Source: Actinoallomurus spadix (lineage in GTDB: Bacteria; Actinomycetota; Actinomycetes; Streptosporangiales; Streptosporangiaceae). Taken from it: a DNA stretch of 64,000 nucleotides. A program made the translations under genes and the position numbers. The DNA lies in assembly GCF_024055725.1 (NCBI RefSeq), contig NZ_JAMXMX010000001.1:1-64000 (forward strand), read 5' to 3'. The notes below the pieces were generated by a model. The model saw nothing but the letters and a program-made list of their open reading frames with translations. It ran no database searches and was not told the origin of the DNA. Below, piece after piece: positions 25,435 to 34,473 of the stretch. The number at the start of each line of letters is the position of its first letter. Position 1 is the stretch's first letter.

Positions 25435-27222
25435 ATGGGCGCAATCGAGGTTCCGGTTCTGATCGTGGGCGGTGGCGGGTGCGGCCTGTCCGCCTCCGTA
25501 TTCCTGTCCGACCACGGCATCGGCCACCTGCTGGTGGAACGGCACGCGGACACGTCGAGGATTCCGAAGGCGCACTATCTCAACCAGCGCACGATGGAGA
25601 TCTACCGCCAGCACGGGCTCGACGAAGAGGTGGTGGAGGAGGGGGCGCCACTGGAGAAGTTCGGCAAGGTGCGCTGGCAGACCTCCCTGGCCGGTGACGG
25701 ACCGCTGGACGCGCGGCTGATCCATGAGATGGACGCCTTCGGCGGTGGCGCGCTGCGCGAGGCGTACGAGGCGGCCGGGCCCATCCTGCCTTCCAAACTG
25801 CCGCAGTTCCGGCTGGAGCCGATCCTGCGCCGCCACGCCGAGCAGCGCAATCCCGGGCGCGTGCTGTTCAGCCACGAACTGACCGGTTTCTCCGATGAGG
25901 GCGACCACGTGACCGCCACGGTCCGCGACCTTCAGACCGGGGAGATCACCACGGTCGTCGCGCAGTACGTCATCGCCGCCGACGGCGGCCGTACCTTCGG
26001 CTCCGCCCTCGGCGTGGAGATGCAGGGCCTGCACGGGCTGGTGCACACCACGACCGTGTACTTCTCCGCCGACCTGTCGGCGTGGTGGCACGAGGGCACG
26101 CTCCTCACGCACCTCCTCCACCCGGAGGACCCGAGGCTCTCCAGCACGCTCATCGAGATGGGGCCGACCTGGGGGAAGGGCTGTGAGGAGTGGGGCCTGC
26201 ACTTTTCCCCGAACGATCCGACCCGCTACGACGAGCGGACGGCGATCACCCGGATCCGCGAGGTCCTCGGGCTGCCCGGCCTGGACGTGACCCTGCACCG
26301 GGTGACGTACTGGACCGTGGAGGCGCTGCTCGCCGACCGGTACCGGGTCGGGCGGGTGATGCTCGCCGGCGACGCCGCGCACCGCCAGCCGCCCGCCGTC
26401 GGGCTCGGCCTCAACAGTGGGATCCAGGACGCGCACAACCTCGCGTGGAAGCTGGCCGCGGTCCTCACCGGCCGCGCGGACGACGGCCTGCTCGACACCT
26501 ACGAGGCGGAGCGGCGGCCGGTCGGCCGGCACAACATCGACTGGGCGATGTCCGCGGCAACCCACCATCAGGCGCTCCTCGACGCCATCGGCTTCGGCGA
26601 GCGCGTCCCGCCGGAGCGCCGGGTGCCGAGGATCTCCGCCTTCTTCGACCCGTCTCCGCTCGGCGCGACCGTACGGGCGCGGGCGGAGGAGATGTTCCGC
26701 ACGCACCGGGGCGGCTGCCAGGCGCTCGACGTGGAGATCGGTTTCGCCTACGAGGAGGGCGCGGTCGTCCCGGACGGCGGCCGGCCGCCGGCGCGCACGC
26801 CCATGCGGGACGTGTACCACCCCACGACCCGCCCCGGGCACCGGCTGCCCCACGCCTGGCTCGAGCGCGGCGGCCGGCGCCTGTCCACGCACGACCTGAC
26901 CGGCAGCGGGACCGGGTTCGCGCTGCTCACCGGCCCGGAGGGAACGCCGTGGTGCGAGGCCGCCGCGAAGGTCGCGGAGAAGTTCTCGATCCCCGTCTTC
27001 GCGGCCCGGATCGGGAACGGCGCCGAGTTCGCCGACGTCGACGGCGGGTGGGAGACCGTACGGGAGGTGACCGGAGAGGGCGCCGTACTGGTGCGGCCCG
27101 ACAATCACGTGGCATGGCGCAGCAGGGGCGCCGGTGAGGATCCCGTGGGCGCCCTGGCGAACGCGGTGTCCCGCGTCCTGAACCCCGGTGCCGGCGCCCA
27201 CCGCGTTCCCCAGGGCGTCTGA
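25435..27222 (+). CDS. FAD-dependent aromatic monooxygenase, phenol hydroxylase/TfdB type
   Basis: This 595-residue class A flavoprotein has the FAD motif VLIVGGGGCGLSASVFLSDHGI, AADGGRTFGSALGVEM, and GDAAHRQPPAVGLGLNSGIQDAHNLAWKLA. A ~180-residue C-terminal thioredoxin-like region makes it longer than the ~505-residue enzymes elsewhere in this locus. It resembles 2,4-dichlorophenol 6-monooxygenase-type hydroxylases. ATG 25435 has GGAAGGAC upstream. It is flanked by terminators on both sides, so it is probably monocistronic. It may tailor the polyketide or may belong to an unrelated block. Confidence 0.85.
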   Translation: MGAIEVPVLIVGGGGCGLSASVFLSDHGIGHLLVERHADTSRIPKAHYLNQRTMEIYRQHGLDEEVVEEGAPLEKFGKVRWQTSLAGDGPLDARLIHEMDAFGGGALREAYEAAGPILPSKLPQFRLEPILRRHAEQRNPGRVLFSHELTGFSDEGDHVTATVRDLQTGEITTVVAQYVIAADGGRTFGSALGVEMQGLHGLVHTTTVYFSADLSAWWHEGTLLTHLLHPEDPRLSSTLIEMGPTWGKGCEEWGLHFSPNDPTRYDERTAITRIREVLGLPGLDVTLHRVTYWTVEALLADRYRVGRVMLAGDAAHRQPPAVGLGLNSGIQDAHNLAWKLAAVLTGRADDGLLDTYEAERRPVGRHNIDWAMSAATHHQALLDAIGFGERVPPERRVPRISAFFDPSPLGATVRARAEEMFRTHRGGCQALDVEIGFAYEEGAVVPDGGRPPARTPMRDVYHPTTRPGHRLPHAWLERGGRRLSTHDLTGSGTGFALLTGPEGTPWCEAAAKVAEKFSIPVFAARIGNGAEFADVDGGWETVREVTGEGAVLVRPDNHVAWRSRGAGEDPVGALANAVSRVLNPGAGAHRVPQGV

Positions 27223-27286
27223 TCAGGCGGTCCCCGGCCCCGGCCGCGCCCTCACGCGGTCGCCGGCCGGGGCACGACGCCGTTGT

Positions 27287-27339
27287 GGCCTGTCTCAAGT
27301 CCGCGCCGCGCCGTAGGGCGGCGGGCTTCGAGACAGGCC
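27287..27339 (+). terminator. Terminator hairpin after the 595-residue monooxygenase gene
   Basis: GGCCTGTCTC (27287-27296) pairs with GAGACAGGCC (27330-27339). AAG/CTT and a GCGCCGCG-rich interior extend the stem. It lies in the convergent gap of about 200 bp between a plus-strand and a minus-strand gene. Confidence 0.6.
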
Positions 27340-27389
27340 CCGAGGCCACGGGCCGGTGCGCACCTCGCGCCCCGCCCCGCGTTCGCACC

Positions 27390-27417
27390 GGCCGCCGGCT
27401 CCGCGGAGCCGGCGGCC
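27390..27417 (-). terminator. Hairpin at the 3' end of the protoporphyrinogen oxidase-like gene
   Basis: GGCCGCCGGCTCC and GGAGCCGGCGGCC form a perfect 13-bp stem with a 2-base loop, a few bases beyond the stop at 27425. It is a likely terminator for the minus strand. Confidence 0.6.
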
Positions 27418-27424
27418 CGCGATC

Positions 27425-28894
27425 TCACCGCACGGAACGAGCGGTGGCCTTCTCCCGCAGCCAGGTGAGCACCTGGTCGGCGGCCTTACGCGCCGTCGCG
27501 ATGGACGTGCCGACCCCCACCCCGTCATACGCGGCACCGCAGACCGCGAGCCCGGGCTGGGTCGCCACCGAGGCACGGATCCGCGCGACCCGGTCGAGAT
27601 GACCGACGGTGTACTGCGGCAGCGAGCCGTCCCACCGCGTCACCCGTGTCGCCACCGGGGCGCCGGTCACCCCGGTGGCCTCGGCGAACTCGGAGGCCGC
27701 CAGCGCGGCGAGTTCGGCGTCGTCGCGCTGCAGCAGTTTCTCGTCGCCGATCCGGCCCGCCTGGCACCGCACGATCTCCACCTCGCCCGCCAGGTGCGGC
27801 CACTTCACGGTCGTGAACGTGACCGCGCTGACCGTCCGTCCCTCCACCGGCGGCACCCGGTAGCCGCTGAGCCGCCGCCCGGCGGGTCCACCGGAGAACG
27901 CCTCGCGGGGGTAGGCGAGCGTGATGACCGCCGTGTCGGCGTACGGGATCTCGGCGAGCCCGGCGGCGGCCTGCGCCACCCCGGGCACCCCGGCCAGCAG
28001 CGTGCCGGCGGGGCCGGCGGGAACGGCGACCACCACGGCGTCCGCGGTGATGTACTCCGGGTTCGCGCCGGTTCCCACGGTCAGCCGCCAGCCGTGCTCG
28101 GCGCGGGCGAGCTCCCTGACCGTGGCCCCGGTCCGTACGGCCGCCCCGGGGGAGGCGGCGAGCACGGCCTCCGCGAGGACGCCGGGCAGCGTGCCGAGCC
28201 CGCCGGCGAGGGTGGCGATGCCCGGGGGCACCTTCTCCTCGGCCGGGTCCGGCGGCGGCGTCACCGAGGCGGCCGCGGCGGCGAGCGACGGGTATTTGCG
28301 CGACGCGACGGCCAGCGGGGTCAGCGTGGCCTCGAACGACAGCTCCTCGGCGCGTCCGGCGTAGACGTCGCACAGGAACGGGTCGACGAGGCGGTCCACG
28401 ACCTCCTGGCCGAGGCGTCCCGCGACGTACGCCGCGACGGAGACGTCGCCGTCCCGCTCGGACGGCGGCATCGTGGCGTCCTCGCGCGCCCGGGCCACCC
28501 CGTCACCCGACAGGATGCCGGTCGCTGCGAGGTCGTCCATGTCGGCGGGCACGCCCATGAGCTGACGGCCGGGCAGCGGCCGTATCCCGTTCCCGGTCCA
28601 GACGGCGGCCGCCTTGGTGCCCGCCATCGCGATCCGGTCACCGAGCCCGGCCGCCTTGATCAGCCCGGTCGTCTTCGGGCGCCGGGCGTACAGCGCCTCC
28701 GCGCCCTCGTCGACGGCGACGCCCGCCACCTCCGACACGGCCAGCTTCCCGCCGAGCCTCGACGCCCCTTCGAGGACCGTCACCCGCACCGGCTCGTCCT
28801 TGAGGAAGAACGCCGCCGCCAGCCCCGCGATGCCGCCCCCGACGACGACCACGTGCGGCGCCGCGTCTGTTCGATCCCGTCCGTTGTCCGCCAT
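27425..28894 (-). CDS. hemY: Protoporphyrinogen/coproporphyrinogen oxidase (HemG/HemY family)
   Basis: This 489-residue FAD-dependent amine-oxidase-fold protein has an N-terminal VVVVGGGIAGLAAAFFLKDE and LEGASRLGGKL, the central motif DPFLCDVYAGRAEELSFEAT, and a C-terminal VCGAAYDGVGVGTSIATARKAAD, all typical of the actinobacterial enzyme that oxidises coproporphyrinogen or protoporphyrinogen in haem synthesis. ATG 28894 has GGAGCAGGTGGA before it. It usually sits with other haem genes; here it is alone next to the StrR-like regulator. It could serve the pathway as a flavin oxidase, but the sequence looks like a standard haem enzyme. Confidence 0.85.
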   Translation of the reverse strand: MADNGRDRTDAAPHVVVVGGGIAGLAAAFFLKDEPVRVTVLEGASRLGGKLAVSEVAGVAVDEGAEALYARRPKTTGLIKAAGLGDRIAMAGTKAAAVWTGNGIRPLPGRQLMGVPADMDDLAATGILSGDGVARAREDATMPPSERDGDVSVAAYVAGRLGQEVVDRLVDPFLCDVYAGRAEELSFEATLTPLAVASRKYPSLAAAAASVTPPPDPAEEKVPPGIATLAGGLGTLPGVLAEAVLAASPGAAVRTGATVRELARAEHGWRLTVGTGANPEYITADAVVVAVPAGPAGTLLAGVPGVAQAAAGLAEIPYADTAVITLAYPREAFSGGPAGRRLSGYRVPPVEGRTVSAVTFTTVKWPHLAGEVEIVRCQAGRIGDEKLLQRDDAELAALAASEFAEATGVTGAPVATRVTRWDGSLPQYTVGHLDRVARIRASVATQPGLAVCGAAYDGVGVGTSIATARKAADQVLTWLREKATARSVR

Positions 28895-28928
28895 TCCACC
28901 TGCTCCTTTTGTAGGTGTTGGTGAGCGC

Positions 28929-30029
28929 CTAACGCACCGTTTCCTGCTTGCTCTTGAGCCGCTCGGCGAACAGGCTCCACTCCTTGCCGATGCTCTCGGC
29001 TATCGGAGCGATGACGCTGAGCCAGTGGGCCGGGATTGTGTTGAGGAATTGCCGCCACCGGTCCGGGTCGGCCGCGTGCAGCCCCATCCACCGGAGGAAC
29101 TCCTTGCCGCCCTCGGTGTAGCGGATGGCCGGGTCGTTGGCCACCTTGGCGGCCACCTCGGCCCAGGTGGGCGGGGTGTCGGTGTGGTTCCTGCGCCGGA
29201 GCGGCGTGGCGTTCGCCGCGGGCGCCTTGGTGATCGTTTCGGAGACCTCGCCGGTCGGACGCGCGGCCGGCTTCACCGTCCGGTGCCCGGTCCGCTCCGG
29301 GCTGACGCCACGGCGGAGGCGGGCGCTCACGTCGTGCACGGTGCCGAGCGACACGTCGGTCTCCCGGGCGACCTGCCGGAGCGGCGCGTTCGGATGCGCG
29401 CTGATGTACTCGGCGGCGCGGCGCCGGCCCTCACCCGCGGTCACCGGGCGCCGCTTCCCGTCGCGGCCGAGGCGTTTGCCACCGCCGCGCGCCCCGTCCG
29501 CCGACCGGCTGCGCAACGACGCGATCGTCTTCGCGCTGAGCCCGGTGATGTCGGCGAGGGCGCGGTCGGACCAGTCGGGATGCGCGGTCAGGACCCGTTT
29601 GGCTCCGGCGACGCGATCGGCCCTCGACAGCGGCAGCCCATGGGAACTGTTCGCCTTCATGGCCAGCACGAGCGCCTCGGAGTCCGTGCAGTCGAGGAAT
29701 CGTGCCTTTATCGTCTGGTCGCCGCGGAGCCTGGCGGCCTCCAGTCTGTGCAGTCCGTCGATGACGCGCCAGCCGTCCTCCTGCACGAGGATGGGGGGAA
29801 GTTCCGCCGAGCCCGCCGCGTCGATGAGCGACTGAACGTGGGCCGCGTTCATCCCGCCTTGGCGCAAGTACAGTCCAGAGGACAATGCGCTCACCGCCAC
29901 ATCCTGGGCCGGCAGCTTCTCGAAATTCCTCAGATCGAATCCGTCGTCGGTCACCGATTCGTCGTGCTCCGGCCTGACAGAACCGAAGCCGCCTGCGATC
30001 AGAACGGCCTGTCCATTGTTCCGAACCAT
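28929..30029 (-). CDS. StrR-family pathway-specific activator (ParB/KorB-like fold)
   Basis: The protein has 366 residues. The N-terminal ParB-like domain (LPPILVQEDGWRVIDGLHRLEAARLRGDQTIKARFLDCTDSEALVLAMKANSSHGLPLS) is followed by HTH segments (WSDRALADITGLSAKTIASLRSR and APLRQVARETDVSLGTVHDVSARLRR). This matches StrR/Dbv4/Tei15*-type antibiotic activators, not chromosome-partition ParB. StrR proteins bind GTTCGACTG-N11-CAGTCGAAC, and four such sites occur in this window (21215, 33254, 36307, 50268). It is therefore the likely activator of sugar, ketoreductase, monooxygenase and hydrazine genes. ATG 30029 has GAGGGAG upstream. Confidence 0.88.
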   Translation of the reverse strand: MVRNNGQAVLIAGGFGSVRPEHDESVTDDGFDLRNFEKLPAQDVAVSALSSGLYLRQGGMNAAHVQSLIDAAGSAELPPILVQEDGWRVIDGLHRLEAARLRGDQTIKARFLDCTDSEALVLAMKANSSHGLPLSRADRVAGAKRVLTAHPDWSDRALADITGLSAKTIASLRSRSADGARGGGKRLGRDGKRRPVTAGEGRRRAAEYISAHPNAPLRQVARETDVSLGTVHDVSARLRRGVSPERTGHRTVKPAARPTGEVSETITKAPAANATPLRRRNHTDTPPTWAEVAAKVANDPAIRYTEGGKEFLRWMGLHAADPDRWRQFLNTIPAHWLSVIAPIAESIGKEWSLFAERLKSKQETVR

Positions 30030-30081
30030 TGCGTTCGCTCCCCTCTCTGCGCCGCACCCGAGGAGCCTGGCAAGGGGATCT

Positions 30082-31605
30082 TTAGCCGCAGTCGAGCGCG
30101 GGTGGACGTACCCGGGCCGGTCCGGCGGTGCCCGTGGTGCCGGTGGTCCTCCGGGTGCCGAACCAGCGGTCGAGGGCGTTGGTGAGGTCGCCGTCGGTGC
30201 CGGGGGAGGTCCAGGCGATGTAGCCGTCGGGCCGGATGAGGACGGTGTCGAGTGCGGGGTCGTGGCCGGGGGCCCAGGTGGCGGTGATGGTCTGGACCCG
30301 GTCGGCCCGGTCGTGGGCGAGTCGTGCGGCCTGGTCGTTGTCAGGGGTGGTGATGAGGAGGCCGCGTGCGGTGTGCAGGAGGTCGGCGACGCGGGTGCGG
30401 GTGCCGTCGGGCAGGGTGAGCTCGTGGTCGGGTGGCATGCGTTTGCCGAGGAGGGGGTGGTCGCCCGGGCCCATGTCGTAGCGGATGCCCAGCCCGCTCA
30501 GCATCCCGGCGAGGTGCCCGGCGGCGTCCTTGTACGCCACCAGTTCCGACAGCACACTGCGGACCGGGTCCATCTCCTCGCCGGTGAGCCGCAGTTCGAT
30601 CGCCGCGCGGGCGTTGCGCGCCAGTTGCCGCCCGATCGGGTGGCGTTCGGCGTGGTACGTGTCGAGCAGGCCGTCCGGCGCCCAGCCGCCGACCGCCGCC
30701 GCGAGCTTCCAGCCGAGGTTCACCGCGTCCTGCACGCCCACGCTCAGCCCCTGCGCCATGGCCGGAGGCTGCACGTGCGTGGCGTCACCGGCGAGGAACA
30801 CCCGGCCGCGCCGGTACTCGGCGGCCACCCGGGAGGCGTCGGTGAAGCAGCTGATCCAGCGGCACCGCCCGTGGTGGATCGACTCGCCGGTGAGCCGCTG
30901 CCAGGCGTCCGCGAGTTCGGTGTAGCTGAGCGAGTCCCGGTCCCGCGGCGGCATCCCGCTCTCGTGCACGACGACCCTGGTGACGCCGTTCTCCAGGTCC
31001 ATCGCCATGACCATGCTGCCGCCCGGCAGGTTCTCGCCGATGCGCCGGCGACGGGTGTCGATCCCGGTCACGTCGGCCGTGTAGAACCCGCGCGTGGGCT
31101 CCGGGCCGGGGAAGTCGATGCCGGCCAGCCTGCGGATGGTGCTGCGCCCGCCGTCGCAGCCGACCAGGTACGCGGCGGTGTCCTCGCCACGGCCGTCCGG
31201 GCCGTCGTAGGTGACCACGACGCCGTCCGGGGTCTCGCGGAAGCCGGTCACCTCGTGGCCACGCCGGATCGGCACCCCGAGCTCGGCCGCCCAGCCTTCC
31301 AGCATCCGCTCGGTGCGGAACTGGGAGATCCCCCGGGCTCCGAAGTGATCCTCCTCGAACATGCCGAGGTCGATCGGCACGCCGCCGAAGTGACTGTCGG
31401 CGCGCTCGGTCGCACCGAGCCGGCCGAGCAGCCCCCGCTGGTCGAAGCACTCGGCCGTGCGCCGGGTGAAGCTGGCGCCCCGCGACTCCCGTGGCGGGGC
31501 GGGCAGCCGCTCGTAGACGACGACGTCCACGCCGCCGAGGCGCAGCTCGCCGGCGAGCATCAGCCCGACCGGACCCGCGCCGACGACTATCACGTCCGTT
31601 GTCAT
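30082..31605 (-). CDS. FAD-dependent aromatic hydroxylase (PgaE/JadH class)
   Basis: This 507-residue class A flavin monooxygenase has MTTDVIVVGAGPVGLMLAGELRLGG (FAD), LVGCDGGRSTIRRLAGIDFPG (DG motif) and FLAGDATHVQPPAMAQGLSVGVQDAVNLGWKL (GD motif). It hydroxylates aromatic rings of polyketide intermediates using NAD(P)H. The last ~115 residues are encoded by DNA identical over 347 bp to the 3' end of the next gene (31694-32040). ATG 31605 is preferred over an upstream in-frame ATG because it starts the FAD motif. It lies 31 bp downstream of its paralogue in the same operon. Confidence 0.88.
   Translation of the reverse strand: MTTDVIVVGAGPVGLMLAGELRLGGVDVVVYERLPAPPRESRGASFTRRTAECFDQRGLLGRLGATERADSHFGGVPIDLGMFEEDHFGARGISQFRTERMLEGWAAELGVPIRRGHEVTGFRETPDGVVVTYDGPDGRGEDTAAYLVGCDGGRSTIRRLAGIDFPGPEPTRGFYTADVTGIDTRRRRIGENLPGGSMVMAMDLENGVTRVVVHESGMPPRDRDSLSYTELADAWQRLTGESIHHGRCRWISCFTDASRVAAEYRRGRVFLAGDATHVQPPAMAQGLSVGVQDAVNLGWKLAAAVGGWAPDGLLDTYHAERHPIGRQLARNARAAIELRLTGEEMDPVRSVLSELVAYKDAAGHLAGMLSGLGIRYDMGPGDHPLLGKRMPPDHELTLPDGTRTRVADLLHTARGLLITTPDNDQAARLAHDRADRVQTITATWAPGHDPALDTVLIRPDGYIAWTSPGTDGDLTNALDRWFGTRRTTGTTGTAGPARVRPPALDCG
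30154..30500. repeat. 347-bp perfect direct repeat, copy 1
   Basis: Identical to 31694-32040 at an offset of 1540 bp, covering the 3' ends of two tandem monooxygenase genes. Similarity continues with scattered mismatches to about 30570. The upstream parts of the genes are clearly diverged. Confidence 0.9.
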
Positions 31606-31636
31606 TCTCACGCTCCCGTTCGGTCGGTGCCGCCGG

Positions 31637-33151
31637 TCAACGGCCGGCCGGCTGGGCGGCGACGGCGGCGCCGCCGATGTCACTGCCCCGGCCGGTGCCG
31701 AACCAGCGGTCGAGGGCGTTGGTGAGGTCGCCGTCGGTGCCGGGGGAGGTCCAGGCGATGTAGCCGTCGGGCCGGATGAGGACGGTGTCGAGTGCGGGGT
31801 CGTGGCCGGGGGCCCAGGTGGCGGTGATGGTCTGGACCCGGTCGGCCCGGTCGTGGGCGAGTCGTGCGGCCTGGTCGTTGTCAGGGGTGGTGATGAGGAG
31901 GCCGCGTGCGGTGTGCAGGAGGTCGGCGACGCGGGTGCGGGTGCCGTCGGGCAGGGTGAGCTCGTGGTCGGGTGGCATGCGTTTGCCGAGGAGGGGGTGG
32001 TCGCCCGGGCCCATGTCGTAGCGGATGCCCAGCCCGCTCACGATCCCGGCGAGGTGCCCGGCGGCGTCCTTGTACGCCACCAGCTCCGACAGCACACTGC
32101 GCAACGGGTCCATGTCGGCGTCGCCGAGGTACAGCATCGACGCCGCCTGCGCGTCCCGGATGAGCCGCCGCCCGATCGGGTGGCGTTCAGTGTGGTAGGT
32201 GTCGAGCAGGCCGTCCGGCGCCCGGCCGCCGACCGCCGCCGCGAGCTTCCAGCCGAGATTGACCGCGTCCTGCAGGCCCGCGCTCAGCCCCCACGCCGCC
32301 AGCGGCGGTATCTCGTGCGCGGCGTCACCGGCGAGGAACACCCGGCCGCGCCGGTACTCGGCGGCCAGCCTCGTGGCGTTGCCGCAGGCCCACACCCACT
32401 GGGCCCGCGCGTCGTGGATCGACTCGCCCGTGAGCCGTTGCCACGCGTCGGCGACCTGCGCGAACGTCAGAGTGTCAGGGTCCGGGCGGGGCGGCAGGCT
32501 CCTGTCGTGGATCACGATGCGGCAGCGGCCGTCCCCCATAGGGGTGCACACGACCATGTTGCCGCCGGGCAGCCGCTCGCCGATCGGCCGCGGGCGCGGG
32601 GCGACCCCGGTGATCTCCGCGGTGTACATGCCGCGCGTGGCCTCCCGGCCGGGAGCGTCGATGCCGGCCAGGGCGCGGACGGTGCTCCCCGCGCCGTCGC
32701 AGCCGACCAGGTACGCGGCGGTGTCCTCGCCACGGCCGTCCGGGCCGTCGAAGGCGACCACGACACCATCCGGGGTCTCGCGGAAGCCGGTCACCTCGTA
32801 TCCGCGCCGCACCGGCACCCCGAGTTCGGCCAGCCGGCCGGCCAGCGCCTCCTCCGTCCGGGCCTGGGACAGGCCCAGCACACCGCTGTGATCCTCATCG
32901 AGCATGCCGAGGTCGAACCGGACACCGCCGAAGTGCCCCATCGGGCCCCACCTGAAGTCGCCCAGCCGGGGCAGCAGCCCGCGCTGGTCCAGCGACTCGG
33001 CGGCCCGCCGGTTGAAGCCGAGGGCGCGGGATTCCCCGGTCGGGGCGGCCGACCTGTCGTAGACGGTGACGTCGACCCCGCCCAGGCGGAGTTCCAGGGC
33101 CAGCATCAGACCGACCGGCCCGGCGCCGACGACGATTACGCCAGTTCTCAT
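31637..33151 (-). CDS. FAD-dependent aromatic hydroxylase (PgaE/JadH class)
   Basis: This 504-residue paralogue of the preceding hydroxylase has VIVVGAGPVGLMLALELRLGG, GESRALGFNRRAAESLDQRG, LVGCDGAGSTVRALAGIDAPG and FLAGDAAHEIPPLAAWGLSAGLQDAVNLGWKL. The GD-motif region differs from its relatives (EIPPLAAWG in place of HLPAGGQG), hinting at a different substrate pocket. It is first gene of the two-gene operon. A StrR-type operator lies 102 bp upstream of ATG 33151. Confidence 0.88.
   Translation of the reverse strand: MRTGVIVVGAGPVGLMLALELRLGGVDVTVYDRSAAPTGESRALGFNRRAAESLDQRGLLPRLGDFRWGPMGHFGGVRFDLGMLDEDHSGVLGLSQARTEEALAGRLAELGVPVRRGYEVTGFRETPDGVVVAFDGPDGRGEDTAAYLVGCDGAGSTVRALAGIDAPGREATRGMYTAEITGVAPRPRPIGERLPGGNMVVCTPMGDGRCRIVIHDRSLPPRPDPDTLTFAQVADAWQRLTGESIHDARAQWVWACGNATRLAAEYRRGRVFLAGDAAHEIPPLAAWGLSAGLQDAVNLGWKLAAAVGGRAPDGLLDTYHTERHPIGRRLIRDAQAASMLYLGDADMDPLRSVLSELVAYKDAAGHLAGIVSGLGIRYDMGPGDHPLLGKRMPPDHELTLPDGTRTRVADLLHTARGLLITTPDNDQAARLAHDRADRVQTITATWAPGHDPALDTVLIRPDGYIAWTSPGTDGDLTNALDRWFGTGRGSDIGGAAVAAQPAGR
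31694..32040. repeat. 347-bp perfect direct repeat, copy 2
   Basis: Second copy of the block at 30154-30500, in the 3' part of the paralogous monooxygenase gene. Confidence 0.9.
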
Positions 33152-33656
33152 GTTCCGGCCTTCCGCGCGCGGTATTCAGAGAATGGGAAGCGTCAAGCTA
33201 CACATTTCCGCGTTCGGGTTCAATGAGAATGCAAGCCCGGTTCCGTGAGGTCCGTTCGACTGCGGAATAGGTTCGGTTGAACGCCCGGGAGATTCCACGG
33301 CAATGTGGAAGATGCCGGCCTGTGGAGTGATCCTTCACCGTGAACGCGGAAGCCTTGCGATCATGCCCAGTGAAAGGATCGGTATGCGGCCTGTCATCGT
33401 CCGCATCGGCAATCTGGTCATCGAAGGCGGAGCGCTCGGCGAACCGCACGGCGCTTTTCCCGGCACGCCGGCGCGGCGTTCGTGGGGGAGCGGAGGCTGG
33501 GCGCGTCCCGGCGCGGCGGGCCGGCTGCCGGATCCGTGGCAGCGCGCGGCGGAACGCCCGCGGCACCGCACGGATCCCGGAGAGGCGAGGCGTGGCTGAC
33601 GCGAACCTCCTGCGGAGCGGGCTGACGAGCCTCCTGCGACGGAAGGGAGTCCCGAC
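33152..33656. other. 505-bp divergent intergenic region
   Basis: It separates the minus-strand monooxygenase operon from the plus-strand SDR gene. It contains the StrR-type site near its left end. I see no convincing coding sequence: short open frames here lack good ribosome sites and family motifs. The promoter for the SDR gene is probably in the right half, but no clear -35/-10 pair stands out. Confidence 0.6.
33254..33282. promoter_or_regulatory. StrR-type operator A (upstream of the FAD hydroxylase operon)
   Basis: GTTCGACTG-N11-CGGTTGAAC. The left arm equals the StrR consensus exactly; the right arm differs at two positions. It lies 102 bp upstream of the gene starting at 33151 and 374 bp from the SDR gene at 33657. 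Confidence 0.75.
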
Positions 33657-34385
33657 GTGCCGGATGAGAGGATCGCGCTGATCACGGGCGCCAACAAGGG
33701 CATCGGCTTCGAGGTGGCGCGGCAGCTGGGCGAACGGGGACACGTCGTCCTCGTCGGCGCCCGGGACGAGGTGCGAGGCAAGCACGCCGCCGACACGCTG
33801 GCGGGCCGCGGCATCGCGGCGGTGCCGTTGCGGATCGACGTGCGGGACGCGGCCTCCGTGGCCGGCGCCGCGGCCGAGATCGAGCGGCGCCACGGCCGCC
33901 TGGACATCCTGGTGAACAACGCCGGCATCGCCGGCGCCTTCACCGGGGCGCCCAGCGCGGCGACCGCCGGTGACCTGCGGGAGGTCTACGAGACCAACGT
34001 GTTCGGCGTGGTGTCGGTGACCAACGCGATGCTGCCGCTCCTACGGCGTTCGGAGGCCGGGCGCATCGTCAACATGTCGAGCCACGTTGGGTCGCTGACG
34101 CTCAACTCGGATCCGGACTCCCCGTTCGCGGGCCTCAACCTGATGGCCTACCAGTCCTCGAAGACCGCGCTGAACGCCCTCACGGTCGCGTACGCGAAAG
34201 AGCTGCGGGGGACGCCGATCAAGGTCAACGCGGCCAATCCCGGCGTGGTCGCCACGGACATCAACCACCACCAGGGGCGGCGGACCCCCGCGGAGGGCGC
34301 CGTGATCGCGGTCCGGCTGGCGCTGCTGGACGACGCGGGGCCGTCGGGGGCGTGCCTGTCGGAGGACGGGGTCGTCCCGTGGTGA
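33657..34385 (+). CDS. Short-chain dehydrogenase/reductase (carbonyl-reductase-like)
   Basis: This 242-residue SDR has [29 protein letters not shown], the Ser in [10 protein letters not shown] and YQSSK (Tyr/Lys). It resembles carbonyl reductase-type SDRs that act on free ketones and quinones. GTG 33657 has AAGGGAG upstream. It is followed after 88 bp by the NmrA-like gene. In this context it could reduce a polyketide ketone or supply a sugar 4-ketoreduction step, which otherwise lacks an obvious candidate. Confidence 0.82.
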   Translation: MPDERIALITGANKGIGFEVARQLGERGHVVLVGARDEVRGKHAADTLAGRGIAAVPLRIDVRDAASVAGAAAEIERRHGRLDILVNNAGIAGAFTGAPSAATAGDLREVYETNVFGVVSVTNAMLPLLRRSEAGRIVNMSSHVGSLTLNSDPDSPFAGLNLMAYQSSKTALNALTVAYAKELRGTPIKVNAANPGVVATDINHHQGRRTPAEGAVIAVRLALLDDAGPSGACLSEDGVVPW

Positions 34386-34473
34386 CTCCGGCGGCTCCCC
34401 TGGCTCCCGGAGAGATTCCGGCTTCTCCGGCTCCCGGCGAGTTTCCGATATCGAGTGGACATGGAGGAACGCG

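Noticed and set aside
28929-30029. ParB-type partition gene or plasmid locus
   Set aside because: The ParB-like domain is followed by StrR-type HTH segments, there is no ParA neighbour, and StrR-type sites rather than parS occur nearby.
33303-33681. Small genes in the 33.15-33.66 kb interval
   Set aside because: Short open frames on both strands lack ribosome sites, codon bias and family motifs; high GC content creates such frames everywhere here.
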